A stretch of DNA of 64,000 nt from assembly GCA_019722365.1 (NCBI GenBank), contig JADFUC010000760.1, forward strand, positions 62,001 through 126,000, in the 5' to 3' direction. The DNA is from Lithospermum erythrorhizon. Lineage: Eukaryota; Streptophyta; Magnoliopsida; Boraginales; Boraginaceae. Position numbers and translations under genes: made by a program. The notes below the pieces were generated by a model. That model searched no databases. It worked only from the letters and a program-made list of their open reading frames with translations, and had not been told where the DNA came from. This document shows, one piece after another, positions 35,613-49,000 of this stretch. Position 1 is the first letter of the stretch, and each line of letters opens with the position of its first letter.

Positions 35613-38051
35613 TTATTAACGACCCGCTGATCGGCCGCCCTGAGGTTAAGATCATTAACAACCTATACACGAGTCGCAATCGATGGATACCATAACAAAT
35701 ATGACTGTGACATTAGCCAAAAACAAAACTCTACATATCCATCGTGGTGTTCAACAGCGAGGTCCATGAAACAGAATGACAGAATACAAATCCACGAATA
35801 ATACAACCCAGAATATTCAAGAAATTCCAAATACAACATAGGGAAAGTATGACAACGGACCTCATTGAAATACAACACACACGTCTGAAATATACAAATC
35901 TCGACAACAAAGGGAATGGTAGGTGGGACTTCCTATGCCGCCACCGCCTCTTTATGATCTTACGTCTTTGCTCTGTATCTGGATCTCGACCTACCCCTCA
36001 ACGATGGCTCCTAGAGACCTAGGCATAAAGCCAGCCCGTAGAGAAAAGGTAGTCATCTATTAAGTGAGTGAGTACAAATACCCTGAACTTTTACCCAATC
36101 ACATTTAATCGTACTTATATATATAACGCTTAATAATACATCGTTAACCAAAAATTTACACCGAGGTAATAGCGTCACAAATCACATAGGTCCTCCTATA
36201 TGATAGCCACATAATACTATACGCGAGGAGCTTATAACCATCTTGATGCATATTCATTTTAAAGGAAGCAGTCTCAACACAAAAAGTCATCAAAAGCCAT
36301 CAAATGAGGAATCCACCTCCACAAATAGTAAACAAATGAGGAATCCACCTCCACAAATAACCAACAAATGATGAATCCACCTCACAAATAATACACATAT
36401 GAGAATCCGCCTCAAATAAGCCACATATAGGAATCCACCTCCAAATAATCCAGATGAGGCATCCACACTCCATCCTCTGGAGCCGAGACTCGCCTCGATA
36501 AGCATATCGCTGAACCTCCCGAATCACCCATTTACCAGCATGATATCATACACTTTGAACCTCGCGGTGGGGTAAATCGCCGTTCATAAATAACAAACAA
36601 AGCAATCAGAAATACACACATCTGAGTTACACACACAACACACAGCCACCACCTTGTGCCAAGTACAGCACACGGTATAACCTAATCTCGCCAACATGAA
36701 TTATATTCCGCAGTATCTCATAATATAAATCATAATCACCCCTCATCTTATGATATGAATCATAATCCTAATTATCTCGTGATATGAATCATAAACACAA
36801 TTATCATGATATCAATCATAATCTCAATTTATTTCATAATATGAATCATAATCACACAATATCGCATGTCAAAATAGTCGCTGACAACGCCAAAATATAT
36901 AACATAATATATGAAGGGTTCCCGTCGTGAGATTTGTACTACTTTCGAGCCTAGCGGTAATGGTAACTCATTAGTCACCGTCTTTGGAGTCGGGCTCAAC
37001 TCTATTCAAAGAAATTATAAATTCTAACACATTCCGTGAATAACCTCTCTTAATATCTATACAAACCCCGATGTTAGACGCGTGTCCCGCAATTAAAATT
37101 TACAACTCTTAAGCAATCATCATCCCCGAATTAGTATACACTTCTAAAATTCAACGTAACTACATTCTAATTGCCAACTTCACTTAAAAATCCCAATATT
37201 GATCATCGCCTTATTACCCCCAAAAATAACACTTTAATTTCATTCTAACAATCGGCGATCAATTGCCAACTAATTCAACCATTAAACTATGACCTCAGTT
37301 AAACACTAAATACTATACGAACTTTCCCCAAACTTTCTCCTTGATCTACACCTATCCATATCGAAACCAATAATTCTATTCCCAAAATAACTATATTAAA
37401 GTCCTCTAATCTCCTACTACAATTTAAAGTTAATTTAAGAAAAAGTCAACAAAGTCAAACCTCAACATACACCACTTTCTAACCCCAATAATCACTCAAA
37501 GTCACCTTAAATCCATAAACTACACTTAGATAACATTTCTATCACATAATAAAGTCAAGATCTAAAAGTGACATAAAGTCAAATTGTCAAATAGTCAAGT
37601 ATAGCCTAAAATGAAGGAGATTTGAAGATTAAAACTCATCGTTTGATGAGCGAGAGATGGAAACGAGATTATGAAGCTAGATTCCACAAGATTTGCCAAG
37701 AAAATAGAAAAAATTCCAAGGGGAAATGGGAGGGTAAGAAGTTCGGCCTATGGAGGAAGAAGATGATAGATTTTGTGTTTGATGAAATGAGGATAAGTAT
37801 GAGACTTAGTGGTGGTAGGTGGAACTTTTAAGTGGAGTTTAAGTCTCGTTTGGTTCACAATTTCGCTTAACAACTGCCGGTTTAACAGCCTAATTAGAAC
37901 CTGAGTCAAATTAAATTCTATTCTCCAAAATATATTATCGATCCCGACCCATATTATCATTATTCGATTCAAATTTGAACTTTAACCGCCAATACTCAAC
38001 GGTAACTAAAATCATAAAAAAACAATTACTTATACGGAATGGGTTATTTCA
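35613..38051 (-). repeat. 3' LTR of the chromovirus (R1 family)
   Basis: The minus-strand start is TGAAATAACCCATTCC at 38051 and the end is near GGTCGTTAATA at 35613. It contains the TTGAC block as AAAGTCAA words (37440-37600), the 29-base array (36708-36860) and the 32-base array (36300-36450). A GGTGGAGAGAC polypurine tract abuts it at 38052-38062 on the minus strand. Confidence 0.85.
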
Positions 38052-38189
38052 GTCTCTCCACCTAATAAAAATTTCGTCCTCGAAATTTACTCGGCTTCCA
38101 GCGCCCCGTTCTGACTCAACTTTTCAGTATAAATGGTAATTCACATATTACACATATTATAGCACAAAGTTTAAGAACTAAGCAGCTTC

Positions 38190-38420
38190 TATTTAGAAAA
38201 GATGTGGATATTGACTTGACATCCTCACTCTGGCTCCCACGCAGCTTCTTTCGCTCATTGATTCATATGACACCTTCGCTAAAGCCTGACTTTATTTCGC
38301 AACACTTTTCCCTTCGATCAAGAATTTTTGGTTTCTCTTCATGCGTAAGGTCTCTCAGCTCATTAGTTTGTGACTCTAAGATATGGGATTAAATGCAGGA
38401 TATACTTCCTCAAACATGAC
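38190..38420 (-). pseudogene. Chromodomain end of the chromovirus pol
   Basis: The minus-strand peptide EAAWEPE, then after a frameshift a segment corresponding to ...KSQYPHLF, matches the C-terminal part of integrase chromodomains (ATWEPEDDVxxKYPxLF). The tail then runs to the GAGGACGAAATTTTTATTAGG fossil before the polypurine tract. Chromodomains of such elements bind marked histone tails and steer integration to heterochromatin. That role is from the family, not shown here. Confidence 0.7.
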
Positions 38421-38599
38421 ACATGGAAGGCGTTATGAATTACATCAATTAAGGCAACGCTAAGCGATAGGCCACGGACCTTCTGCCAAAATCTCGTGCG
38501 GACCGATATATCGGGGGACTCGGCTTCCTCTCTTCCCGAATCTCATACGCCTTTCCCACAGGGGATATTCTCAAGAATACTTTATCACCAATTTCAAGT

Positions 38600-39480
38600 T
38601 AAATCCACCTGACGATGCATACATCTTTTGTCTAAGCTTGTACCCAACTTTGGTCTTTGTTGTATCGAGTTTATTCTCTCACCCGACCTTTCCACCAACT
38701 CGGGCCGTGCACTTTTCTGTCTCCTACTTCATTCCAACAAGCTGAGTCCAACATTTCTGCCGTACAATGCTCAAATGGTGCCATCCCAATCTTGAAAGTG
38801 GAAGCTAGTATTATATACAGAAAGCTCCATTTTAGGCAATTCATCATTAATTTCGGAAAAGTTCAACACACAAGCCATAACATATCCTCCAGCGTTTGAA
38901 GCTGATTTCTCTACATTTGCGCATCATTTGTGGATGAAATGATGTACTCAAATTGACCACCGTCCCATCGACACGAAATCCTTTCCAAAATGCGGAGGTG
39001 AATCTAGCGTCGATGCGATGCAATGGATACGGCACTCCATGCAATCGCACAATTTGATCAACATACAACCTCGCCAACTGCTCAGGACCGTGAGTCGATT
39101 AAATTGGTAAGAAATGAGGCGATTTGAAAATAAATCCATTATCACCCCAAATACCTCATTTTTCTCGATGTCTCACAAGTCGAAAACAAAATCCGTAATG
39201 TGTGCTCCCAAGTCCACTCTGGAATAGGAAGGGGTTGTAATGGCCTGCTGGATGTCGGTGTTCTATCTTCACCTGTTGACAAGTTAGACATTTTGATACA
39301 AATTCAGCAATTTCCCTCTTCATGTTGGGCACTTGTCACCTTTCTCTTAAGTCTCTATACATCTTTGTACCACCAGGATGCATATTATATAGAGCATTAT
39401 GAGCTTAGTCCAAAATCTCCTTTGACTCGAGGTAAGACACGAATAATCTACCATGCATTGTAAAGAGGGCTCCATCATCT
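38600..39480 (-). pseudogene. Integrase domain of the chromovirus, frameshifted
   Basis: The zinc-binding HHCC region lies at about 39270-39400, with GTKMYRDLRE, then CLTCQQVKIEHRHPAG across a frame change. Catalytic core pieces are in the frame 38847-39077: YVDQIVRLHGVPYPLHRIDA and RFTSAFWKGF, then FHPQ. These match the YxxxIVRLHGVP...SDRDxRFTSxFW...FHPQ block. Several residues of the DDE core neighbourhood are changed or lost by indels, so it cannot be active. Confidence 0.85.
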
Positions 39481-39829
39481 CTGCTTACAAAGTCGATGCC
39501 TTCCGCTTTTCGCTTCCCAAATTTTCTTTTTGCAATTTCTCATCTTTTGGTTTGCCCCTCGGTATTCGATCAAAGAAGAACGATTAGAACTCTTATTTGC
39601 TTAACATTAATATCAACTCCCACTCCAAAATTAACACCAAGTTGCTTCATTTCATTCAATGGCTCCTTAAATTTCCACTGACTCGATAAATGACCACCGT
39701 CGCCTTTCTAGGATGATACTCAATGGAAACATCATAATCACTAATAAACTCCATCCATCTTACATTTGCCTGATTCCAATCTGCGTCGAAGGTATTTCCA
39801 AACTTTTGTGATCAGGTAAGAATTTTTGC

Positions 39830-40935
39830 AAGAATCGCTTACATCAAATAATGCCTCGAATCTTAGAGTCGCGAGCGATAGCGGCTAGTTCCAAATTGTG
39901 CGTCGGGTAATTCTTCTCATGATTTCAATTTGTCGCGATGCATAAGCCTTACCTTACCATGTTGCGTGCTTTACATCCCAACCCGATGTGAAGCGTCAGC
40001 CCATACGACATAACCATCATCTGACGGAAGAGTATTAATTTGGCGCGTGGGTAATTTCTCTTTGACTCATTGAAGCACCGTTCACAATCCTCACTTCAAA
40101 CAAATGGAACTCCCTTTTTGGTCAACTTTGGTCACGAATGCTTGCTATAGTGAAAAGTCTGTATAAATCTCCGATAGTATCGTTAGACCGAAAACTTAAA
40201 TGCCCCGATACTTGATGGTAGGTCGTTCCCGGTCATCACGGCTTCAACTTTTTGGGGATCAACACTTATACCTACATACTAGAGTATATCAAAATGTAGG
40301 TCAATGAACACCACCACAAATTTATCCAAGTAGGCCCAGACACCCGATTAAGCCAAGGTCCATAAATGCTGCGGGGGCATTCGTCGACTAATGGCGTCAC
40401 CAAAAAGCTTCGTAGGTACCCATATCCCTTGTTCTAAATCTTGACTTCGATACATCATCCTCCTTAATCCTCAACTAATGGTAGCGACCTCAAGTCAATC
40501 TTAGAAAATACAGGCACCACTTCCAATTGATCAAAACAAATCATCAATCCAAGGCAACGAATATCGATTCTTAATTATTTGCTTTTGTTCATTGCCTATA
40601 ATCGTCTGTGACCTCGAGAGTCCATCCGCCTTCTTAACAAATAACGCGAACTTGGTGAACTACTTGGTCGAATGAAACCCTTATCCAGCAATTCTGCAAT
40701 TGTGTTTTCCAAACGCCTTTTAGCTCGGCGGGGAGCCATTTTGTAGGTGCCATAGAAATCGGGTAGTACCGGGGAGTAATTCTATGGAAAACTCACCTGC
40801 ACCATGCGGGAGGAAGTCGGCAACTCCTCGAAACACATCAACATACTCTCTCCTGACATGCACCTCTCGGTTTGATCTTCTACTCACTTCTGCGGGTGTC
40901 GGCGACATGGGCAAGATAACCCAGCTTGCGTCCAT
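39830..40935 (-). pseudogene. Reverse transcriptase and RNase H of the chromovirus, frameshifted
   Basis: The RT start is seen at 40720-40935 (GEFSIELLPGT). The active-site neighbourhood FVVVFID is seen at about 40296-40325 but is followed by LHF; the YxDD-type second aspartate is lost through an indel. The RNase H/primer-grip region follows at about 39830-40030, with the GKV.AYA.RQLK-HE-NYP type block broken by frameshifts. RT makes the cDNA and RNase H removes the template in the element life cycle; both are inactive here. Confidence 0.82.
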
Positions 40936-41149
40936 ACCGGCATCCTATGGGCAACTAAAGCGAGAGAAATGAGACAAGAGGAAATAATTTTTTCTATCGC
41001 TAGAAGAAGATCTTAGATTTGCGAGGACTAGATATTTCAATCTTCTTAAGATGACAATCTATCACCGCATGATGTCTTCCCAGCAATCATTCCTAGAATA
41101 AGATCAAAATCATTCATCTCGAGTAGTAGATATATCAAACATTGATTTT

Positions 41150-41310
41150 CAATACTTATGGGATAATTTCAAGTACCTTATCAATCTTAGACTTCCCCAA
41201 CGGAGTTAGAATTAGAAGTGGTATAACAATAATTTCTCGAGTTATAGAATACTGTGGGAAAATTTCGGATATATGAGAAAGAATGAGTAGCTCGAGAATC
41301 GGAAACAAGA
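41150..41310 (-). pseudogene. Aspartic protease of the chromovirus
   Basis: The minus-strand peptide SDSRATHSF at about 41278-41304 corresponds to the retroviral-type protease active site DSGATHSF. Here Gly is replaced by Arg (GGA to CGA type change). A tail NYCYTTSNSNSVGEV follows. Gag lies upstream and RT downstream, the expected order. Confidence 0.75.
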
Positions 41311-41359
41311 CTTTCTTCCGACCCGTAAATTTAAAGTACTGTTACCACCACGGGGAATC

Positions 41360-42560
41360 ACGAGCTTCACTCTTTGGGTAATTGCGAATATCTGAGCATT
41401 GGTTCAGCGCCACACGACTAGTCAGCAACATTACTACCGACTATTTCCAACTCCACGCCCAAAACTTCTACACCCTTGAATGCGACCTCACTTTGGCTTC
41501 CTTGATAGCCTCCTACTTTCATTGCTTGGCTGGAGTAAATGTGCTAGCGCTCCATACAACAACGCAGCACAGGGACAATCGGCGAAATGTGCCCTTCACA
41601 GCAACATCGAATGCCCAGAACCCAGCCTGTCTCGGCATTCGCGCTCTATGACCGGTTTACCTACTTGGAAACACCCATTGTTACTCTGCACCACGATAAC
41701 CTCTCTAAGATCCTGGACGATTAAAGACCTAAGCACGAGAAAGCATTAATCTTTGAATTGAGAAATTAGTAGTTGGGGCAGGCCCGACTCTAGGCTATGC
41801 GGCAGCGTGATGGGCGTCGAAACCTAGAACTCGGCCCGACACGCCCATCTGGAAGTGTCATATCTTCCCTCTTACCCCCTTATTTAGACCTTCGGCCGAA
41901 TCTCTCTACTGTAAGGAATCATTCACTAGTTCAGGAAAGTTGTATAATTCTTGAGTGACAACCTGGTGCGGATCTCGTTCATTCCGTCCCTGAATCTCCC
42001 GATCCTCTTTCCCACTGTTAGTATTCACCTCCGGAGAGTACACGGCGAGATCGAATCTTTTCTCGTAGTCATTTATATTTCGACATATGCTGCTTAAGAC
42101 AAAAGCTCTCTCGAAATAATTCCTGGCCAGTCATGACTTGCAGTGTCAAAGTCGGCCATGATCAAGATCGGTACATTCTCCCGCGATCTGAGAGCTCCAC
42201 CATTAATTTGTATCTTTGAATATAGTCCACCGACTCCCAGTAACTCCTATGACTCAAATATACTCTCCAAGTGTCGAATGAACTCTAATGCTGAATAGAA
42301 TGACTCCAGCAAACCCGTGGTCCCGCTTGAGGAAGCGGGTCAAATAACTTACTACGTAACTCAGCTTCAAACTGACGAATTTTCGGTCTCTCGATCTCCT
42401 GACATTTGCGAATCTTGTGGTCCCTGCCCAGGCTCATCGCTGCTTTTCTGTCACGATCCACATTTTGTCACGACTACGGCGCCTCAGCACCTCACCATGA
42501 CTCCCTACATTTGCTGCTCTGGCCTTGACCGAGCAGGACCTCGTGGGTGGCATCCCCAGC
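41360..42560 (-). pseudogene. Gag of the chromovirus, heavily frameshifted
   Basis: Capsid pieces can be read near 41930-42000 (DGMNEIRTRLSLKNYTTF) and a CCHC zinc-knuckle remnant near 41560-41620 (CCCEGHIS then CP after a shift). No frame stays open beyond about 100 codons. The region is GC-richer than the LTRs, as usual for gag. Start and end are approximate. Confidence 0.65.
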
Positions 42561-42680
42561 GGTCACGAAATAACAAAGAAAGGAAAGATCGGGGAACCCA
42601 CAAGAAAACCCCGATATCGACCACTCTCTAACAACTGCAACCTAGACACATAACCACAAGACACCGCAAGACCATAGAAC

Positions 42681-42700
42681 CTAGGCTGCGATGCCAAAAT
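42681..42700 (-). promoter_or_regulatory. Primer-binding site of the chromovirus
   Basis: Directly after the LTR end (minus strand ...GCTACA) comes ATTTTGGCATCGCAGCCTAG. The core TGGCATCGCAGC matches 9 of 12 bases of the initiator-tRNA-Met type site TGGTATCAGAGC. Confidence 0.6.
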
Positions 42701-45056
42701 TGTAGCGACCGCTTACAGTCGGTAGTGCTTGAGGTTAAGATCGATGCTGACGCATGCCTTGAGTCTGATAGATGGATACCATAACAAATATGACTGGCGA
42801 TATGAACAAAAACAAAACTCTACATATCCATCTTGGTGTTCAACTGACACGACCAATAAAAACAACGAACAACAAAATGCAAATCCACGAATAATACAAC
42901 CCAAGGATATACAAGAAATTCCAAATGGCATATGGAAAGTACATGACAACGAGACCCTCAATAAAAGACAACACACGCATCTAGAAATATATACAGAGTG
43001 GAGCAACAAAAGGGAATGGCCAGTGAGGACTTCTATGCACTTCACTTCCTTTTATGATCTTCTTGACTCTGCTATACAAATCCTCGGCCACCTCAATGAT
43101 AAACAAAGACCTAGGCATTAAACGCCCATGTGTAGAAAAGGGGTGGCTAATGGTAGTGAATACAAATACCACAGACTTTACCCAGTCATATAATCGTACT
43201 TATATATATAACGTATGTACATACGTTAACAGTACACCCGGTAATAAGCGTCACAAATCACATAGAGTCCTCTTTATCATGATATCATAATCTATCTGGC
43301 GAGAGCTTGCCTTCGCCAACAATGCATATTCATTTTAAAGGAAATAGTCTCTCGACACACAAAGTCATCAAAGCCATCAAATGAGATTCACTTGCCTCCG
43401 AATAGTAAGCAATGAAATTCACCTCCACAAATAACCAACAAATGAGGAATGCACCTCCACAAAGAATACCTGTCCCAAGGAATCACCTCAAATAATACTC
43501 ATATAGAGGAATCCACCTCCAAATAATCTTACGATATGATCCACCTCCAAATAATCGAGATGAGGCCTCACTCCATTACTCGGCTAGAGAGTACACCTCG
43601 TGCTGCATATCACACAATCTCCCAATCACGGGGCTACCCACACGATATCGTACCTTGAGCCTCCCGGTCAAAGGTCACCGCGCTCCATGAATAACAAACA
43701 AAGTAATCAAAATACACACGCACCCAGTTAGACAACCTTGCTGTGTAGCGTCAGCAGTACCTGCGGCCACCGCGTGGTATAACCACGATTTCATATGAAT
43801 CATATTCACAACTATCTCATAATATAAATCATAATCACATTTATCTCATGATATGAATCGTGATCCCGATTATCTCGTGATATGAATCATAAACCACAAT
43901 TATCGCATGATATCCAATCGTCGTCAATTATTTCATAATATATGAATCTTAATCACACAATTCACATGTCAAAATAGTCCTTGACAACATGTAAAATATA
44001 TATAACATAATATATATGAAGGGTTCCCGTCGTGAGATTTGTACTCACCTCGACTGAAAGTAGTAATGATAACATTAGTCCTCGTGCTAGGTTTGGGCTC
44101 AACTCTATTCAAAATTATAAATTATAGCATTCCGGAGAATAACTTCTCTTAACATCTATACAAACCCCGAGAGTGTTATACCCACGTCTCGCAATTCAAA
44201 TTTACAACTCTTATGATCATCTATCCACAAGATTAGTATATACTTCTAAAATTTCAAGCGTAACTACATTCTAATTCTGACTTCATAAAATACCAATATT
44301 AGGTCATCGCCTTATTGCGAAATAACACTTTAATTTCAATTCCTAACCCGATCAACAATCGATTGCCAACTAATTCAACCATTAAGCACAACCTTGATTC
44401 CAAACACTAAATCTTTTTATCTGAACTTTCCCAAGCTTTCTCAACTGATCTCTCTATATCAATATCGAGCCAATAATTCTATTCCCAAAATAACTAATAT
44501 TAAAGTCCCTCAATCTCCTACTACAATTTAAAGTTAATTTAAGAAAAAGCCAGCAAAGTCAAACCTCGACATACACATTTCTAACTGATAATCCTCAAAC
44601 TCTCACCTTAAATCTCATAAACTACACTTAGATAACATTTCTATCACATAATAAGTCAAGATCGAAAGTCAACATAAAGTCAAGCCGTCAAATAGTCAAC
44701 TATAGCTAAAATAGAGGAGATTTGAAGATTAAAACTACATGCCTTTGATAGACGAGAGATGCGAAGCGAGATTATGAGTAGATTCCACAAGATTTGCCAA
44801 GAAAATAAAAAAAATACCAAGGGAAATGGGAGGGGGTAGTTCGGCCCTATGGAGGGAAGAAGATGATAGATTTTTTGTGTTTTGATGAAATGAGGATAAG
44901 TATGAGACTTAGTGGTGGTAGGTGGAACTTTTAAGTGGAGTTTAAGTCTCGTTTGGTTCACAATTTCGCTTCTCTTCTCGGTTTAACAACCTAATTCGAA
45001 CACGAGTCAAATTAAATTTCTATTCTCAAAATATATTATCGTCAAATATATTATCG
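42701..45056 (-). repeat. 5' LTR of the chromovirus, lacking about 110 bases of its outer end
   Basis: It aligns with 35613-37940 from TGTAGCGACC up to ATATATTATCG. The last about 110 bases present in the other LTR (37941-38051, ending GGGTTATTTCA) are missing. The break carries a short duplication (AAATATATTATCGTCAAATATATTATC) and then the host LTR resumes (GGTTGATTATAATGG). In element orientation the missing part is the very start of the LTR. Confidence 0.82.
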
Positions 45057-45209
45057 GGTTGATTATAATGGAGTTAATTAGTTAGCGATTTATTGTTGGA
45101 TTGATTAGAATGTGACTAAAGTGTTATTGTCGAGATAATAAAGTGATGACGAATGTGGAGTTATGAAGTTGGTATTAATGAGAATGTGGTTAAGTTGGAA
45201 TTTTAGAAG
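45057..45209 (+). repeat. R1-family LTR2, continuation after the chromovirus
   Basis: It resumes with GGTTGATTATAATGGAGTTA and follows LTR1 (25948-26102) to TTAAGTTGGAATTTTAGAAG. It is cut there by the Copia-like LTR. The remaining about 1.5 kb of the LTR is absent. Confidence 0.85.
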
Positions 45210-46042
45210 TGTACTAGTTTGAATTCACCATGATAATTTAAGGGTTATGAGCGATTGCTAGATCTTACTCATTAATCGTTATAATAATAGTAATTGGTCA
45301 ATTATTATTATACAACTTACTATTATCGATCCTGAAGGTCACACACACATACGGTGACGTTGGATTATATTTAAATGTATGAAATTAAACTACGTTGCTA
45401 AATTGAGTTGATTGTGTCAGCGAATATTCTCAATTGGGATTTGCATTGATAATGTAAAATAGAAATTGGATGAACCCGAATTAATTAATTAGTCAATTGA
45501 ATTGATGATAGTTAGATTGAGCTCGTTAGTAACTTGTTGAATTTACCAACAACGTGTTAGTATTTGATTTTATGGCAATTTAGTTAATTATGAAATTTGG
45601 CTTTCATGAACTACTCGGTTGGGCTGGGTTTGATATATATAATCAAACCTATTGGAATTTTCAACATAAGTTTTTCATTTCATGAAATGAAGAAAAACAA
45701 AGCCTCAGCTTCCTCCGTATGGCCGAAATATCAAGGGAAGAAATAGAAAATTCTTCTGCTTGATTTTCATCAAATCAACCCATGTTCTAGCAAACACAAA
45801 TGTAGGATTCAACCTCTCCTGGTGTGCAACCAACTAGAGCACTACATTTGAAGTGCTCAAATTTGGAATTCAAGGAGGCCATTGAAGAATGTGTTGATAG
45901 GCACCATTTGGCGTCACTTGTAAGTGCTCACATTATTCATAATGTCAATTATGTGTTTTAGATTAAATTTATATCATTTTGAGGATCCGGGATGTATGAA
46001 TTTGGTGTTTATCACAATTAAAATTCATACTAGATTCTAACA
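45210..46042 (-). repeat. Copia-like solo LTR
   Basis: Read on the minus strand from 46042 it starts TGTTAGAATCTAGTATGAAT and ends ...CAAACTAGTACA, giving TG...CA ends over 833 bases. The ends also form an inverted repeat (CTAGTATGAATT and CTAGTTTGAATT). TGTTAGAAT-type starts are common in plant Copia LTRs. The flanks (AGAAG and CATGA) do not match, and the sequences on either side belong to different parts of the R1 element. The DNA was therefore deleted or recombined at this LTR. Confidence 0.7.
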
Positions 46043-49000
46043 CATGAATATGACAAGAAAGAGAATATGTAAGTGTCGTAATAGATTGATATTGGAAATT
46101 CTATTTCGATGGATAGAAGGAGTGAGGATAATTTGAAATAGAGGAAATTTTAGTAAAGCATTTATTTGATTAGGTGATTGTGTGAGGTTATCGATAATCT
46201 AGATGCATTGGAATATGTGTGTACATCTGTAATATTGAAAAAATTTGGTATTGGTGAAATTAAGTGTGTAGTACTCTATTGGTGGATGTAAAAGTTGGAT
46301 TTAATGTAGTGAGCAAATTGGGATGAAAATGAATATTTTGGTTAGTACGCCATTATATGAAGTTCTACGTTGCTTAAGTTGTGAAGTGTTGTCTGAAGAA
46401 TAAAGTGGAATAATGAAAATTTTGGGACTCTGGGGGAAAGAAAAGATGTTTAGTAGTACTCTATTAATAAACTATTTAAATGGGATGGAAAAATCGATAA
46501 CGATTGGGGTAGTAAGTCTGAGGAAGGAAGAATTATTGCAAGAAGAAATTAGTTGATATACCAGTTGGTGGGACTTTAGAAGGAATTACCAGATGCAATG
46601 GAAGGTGTGACCTCTGTGAACAGCATATTAAGATGAGGAGACTAGCGGGAGTTGTCTCAAAAGTGTGTTATGTATCAAGTCGGGTACGAAACCATTCTTT
46701 CCCTAGATAATAAAACTTTGAGACTGGATGTGTACTGTTGAATAATTTTAGGAAATAAGGGTCTTAGCGGAATGGTGATATATTATTTAAAGCTGATGAT
46801 AATAGGGAAATTTTGGTGAATTACAGAACATGATTGAGATTAGGTTGAAACGAGATTTTTGGTGGTTGTTAATGTATGATGAAGTTGTGTATAATCGCAT
46901 TATGATGAAGCATTGAAGCCACGGAATAGAACAGGAAGGTATGATATGTGTAGTATATGTATCTTTGGTGTAGGATACCATGGAGTTGTAACAGGTATGA
47001 ATTGAAAGGAGAAAGTATGAAATTAAGATATAAATTTGGTAATAATAGTTGGAACATCAAAGATTTAATTAATGGTGCAATTTGGTTGTTCGAGTAGTCA
47101 AGGAAAAGACATGAGAAAGGAATGATGATTTCTTCGAAGACTTGAATATATTGTATGTAATATTATATAACGAAGAATGTTGATTTGGGAAATTTGAATT
47201 TTTGGTTAGATGACTTGAGTAGAGTTATAAGAGGTAAATCTCTCATAAATTAGAGTTAAGTAGCGTGAATAAATGGGTATTAACAAGTATGGTAGAATAT
47301 ACATATGTTGCACTAATGAATCATAGGGATAATTATGGAAATATAGGCTCGTCATGGGTCTATAATGTGGTAAGGTAGTTTTGAGGTGTGTGTGAGCTGA
47401 GAATAGTGGTATCATGAGAGAGGAAGGCAGAGGTTGTTGACGTAACTCGGAGGATCTTGAAATTCACTTATGATTGCGGGTAGCGGTTGGAGACATGCTT
47501 AACAAGGATGATAATTGAATTGTTAGGAGTAGATCTACAAGTTTCCCTGTAAGGTTGAATCATGATGTAAAGCGTGGTACAAATTTTATGTGGAGCAATC
47601 ATAAGATTCTGTGCATTTTATAATGGTCATGAGGACGTGAGTCAAGATGTTAAACGTCGTTTGTGGTTGTTAATGATGAAGCGAGGTCAGACGTCAATTA
47701 GAATACAACAGTGGAATTCATGAATTCAAGGACAAATAGGTGAGAATGTTATGTGTTGATCCAGTATAAAGGCCTTATCGGAAAGTAGTGACTATTGTAT
47801 GAGGATATGAGACGTATTGAGATGTAAGACCTGAGTTAACAGAGATGATAATTTAACTAAGAGGAAAGTTGCTCACGGTAATAATAACTTCCAAGCCAGT
47901 GTTAGGATGGCACCATCGGAAGCTATTGAAGAAATGTTGAATTCTAATATTGTTGAAATGAGACGGGAGGAAAGGAAAAATGACTCTGATGAGGGATGAA
48001 GAACTCTGAGGGAAGAATGAAACTCGATATAACTACAATTGAGAACAGCGTTGAGGTATGTTGAATGATGAAGAAGTAACATTGGGTGAATCCTATAATA
48101 TAGCTAAGCGAAAAGAAATGAGGATCCAGGAAGTACGATGCGGAAGAGGGATGACTAAGGGTTATCAAGCAGGTGGTGTGAATGATCGGTTGACATTGTA
48201 GCATGGATGATATATATACGCAGGTTGTTGGAATTATCATGTGAGAAGTCGGATGTTAATAAATCGTAGTAAGACTGGAAATATATGATGTGCTGATGAA
48301 CTTTAGGGTATATATACTATAGGTAAATTGAGATAATAGTAAGCTTTATGGTTAAGATATTATGGTATGACATGGTGTTGATATAAATAAAATGGCATGT
48401 GCAAGGGAAGCAGCGATATTGACTATACGATGATGAAATCATGATGGTATGAAAATGATAAATGAAGCATTATATAGAAGTGTATGTATGGTGATAATGT
48501 ATTGATGAGTGGCGTGTGATGCCATATCGTACAGGTAGACTAACATGTGCTGATTTGTTAGGTGGATATGACTATACCGTGAAGAGGTGTTTTAAAACAT
48601 ATGTGTGTTAGTATTAATAAATGGTGGGGTTATTGATGTGATATCGTTAGTTGTCTTTAGGAAACATGGTGTATTTATTATCTGAGATGCCAAGATAATC
48701 GATAATAAACAATTTGATGAGTGGGTTTAATTCAGAGAGAATTTACTTACACATTAGTCAATCGATAGTCAATAACGGTGTAGATGACATGAATTATGGT
48801 AATCACAGTGATATCGGTGATATGGATATTGAGTTGAGTGACTGAGTGGTTGATTATGATATCATTAGATTGTATAATATCCGATGGCGATAAGTAATAT
48901 TAGGGTATGTTGGAATTTATTTCTGAGGTAGTCGCAGCGTCTGAAGTCAATGACTATGTTGGGAAAATGTGATTGGTGACAAGATGTCATGATTTTCGGT

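Larger units (their letters stand above)
35613..45056 (-). mobile_element. Ty3/Gypsy chromovirus (Tekay/Del-like) nested in R1 LTR2
   Basis: Minus-strand order is LTR (right, 42701 to about 45056), primer-binding site (about 42681-42700), gag, protease, RT, RNase H, integrase, chromodomain, polypurine tract and LTR (left, about 35613-38051). The pol order RT-RH-IN and the chromodomain place it among Gypsy chromoviruses. The long LTR and the shared peptides suggest the Tekay/Del lineage. The flanks AGGTT and GGGTT look like a degenerate 5-base target duplication. Its LTRs are homologous to those of the non-coding R1 composite, so it is a plausible source of proteins for it. Frameshifts and altered active-site residues show this copy is dead. 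Confidence 0.87.

Noticed and set aside
40720..40972. Plus-strand ORF 40784-40972
   Set aside because: Antisense shadow of the minus-strand reverse transcriptase start.
42729..43121. 130-codon plus-strand ORF
   Set aside because: It lies within the R1 LTR (antisense to its transcript), and homologous positions in the other LTR copies are not open.
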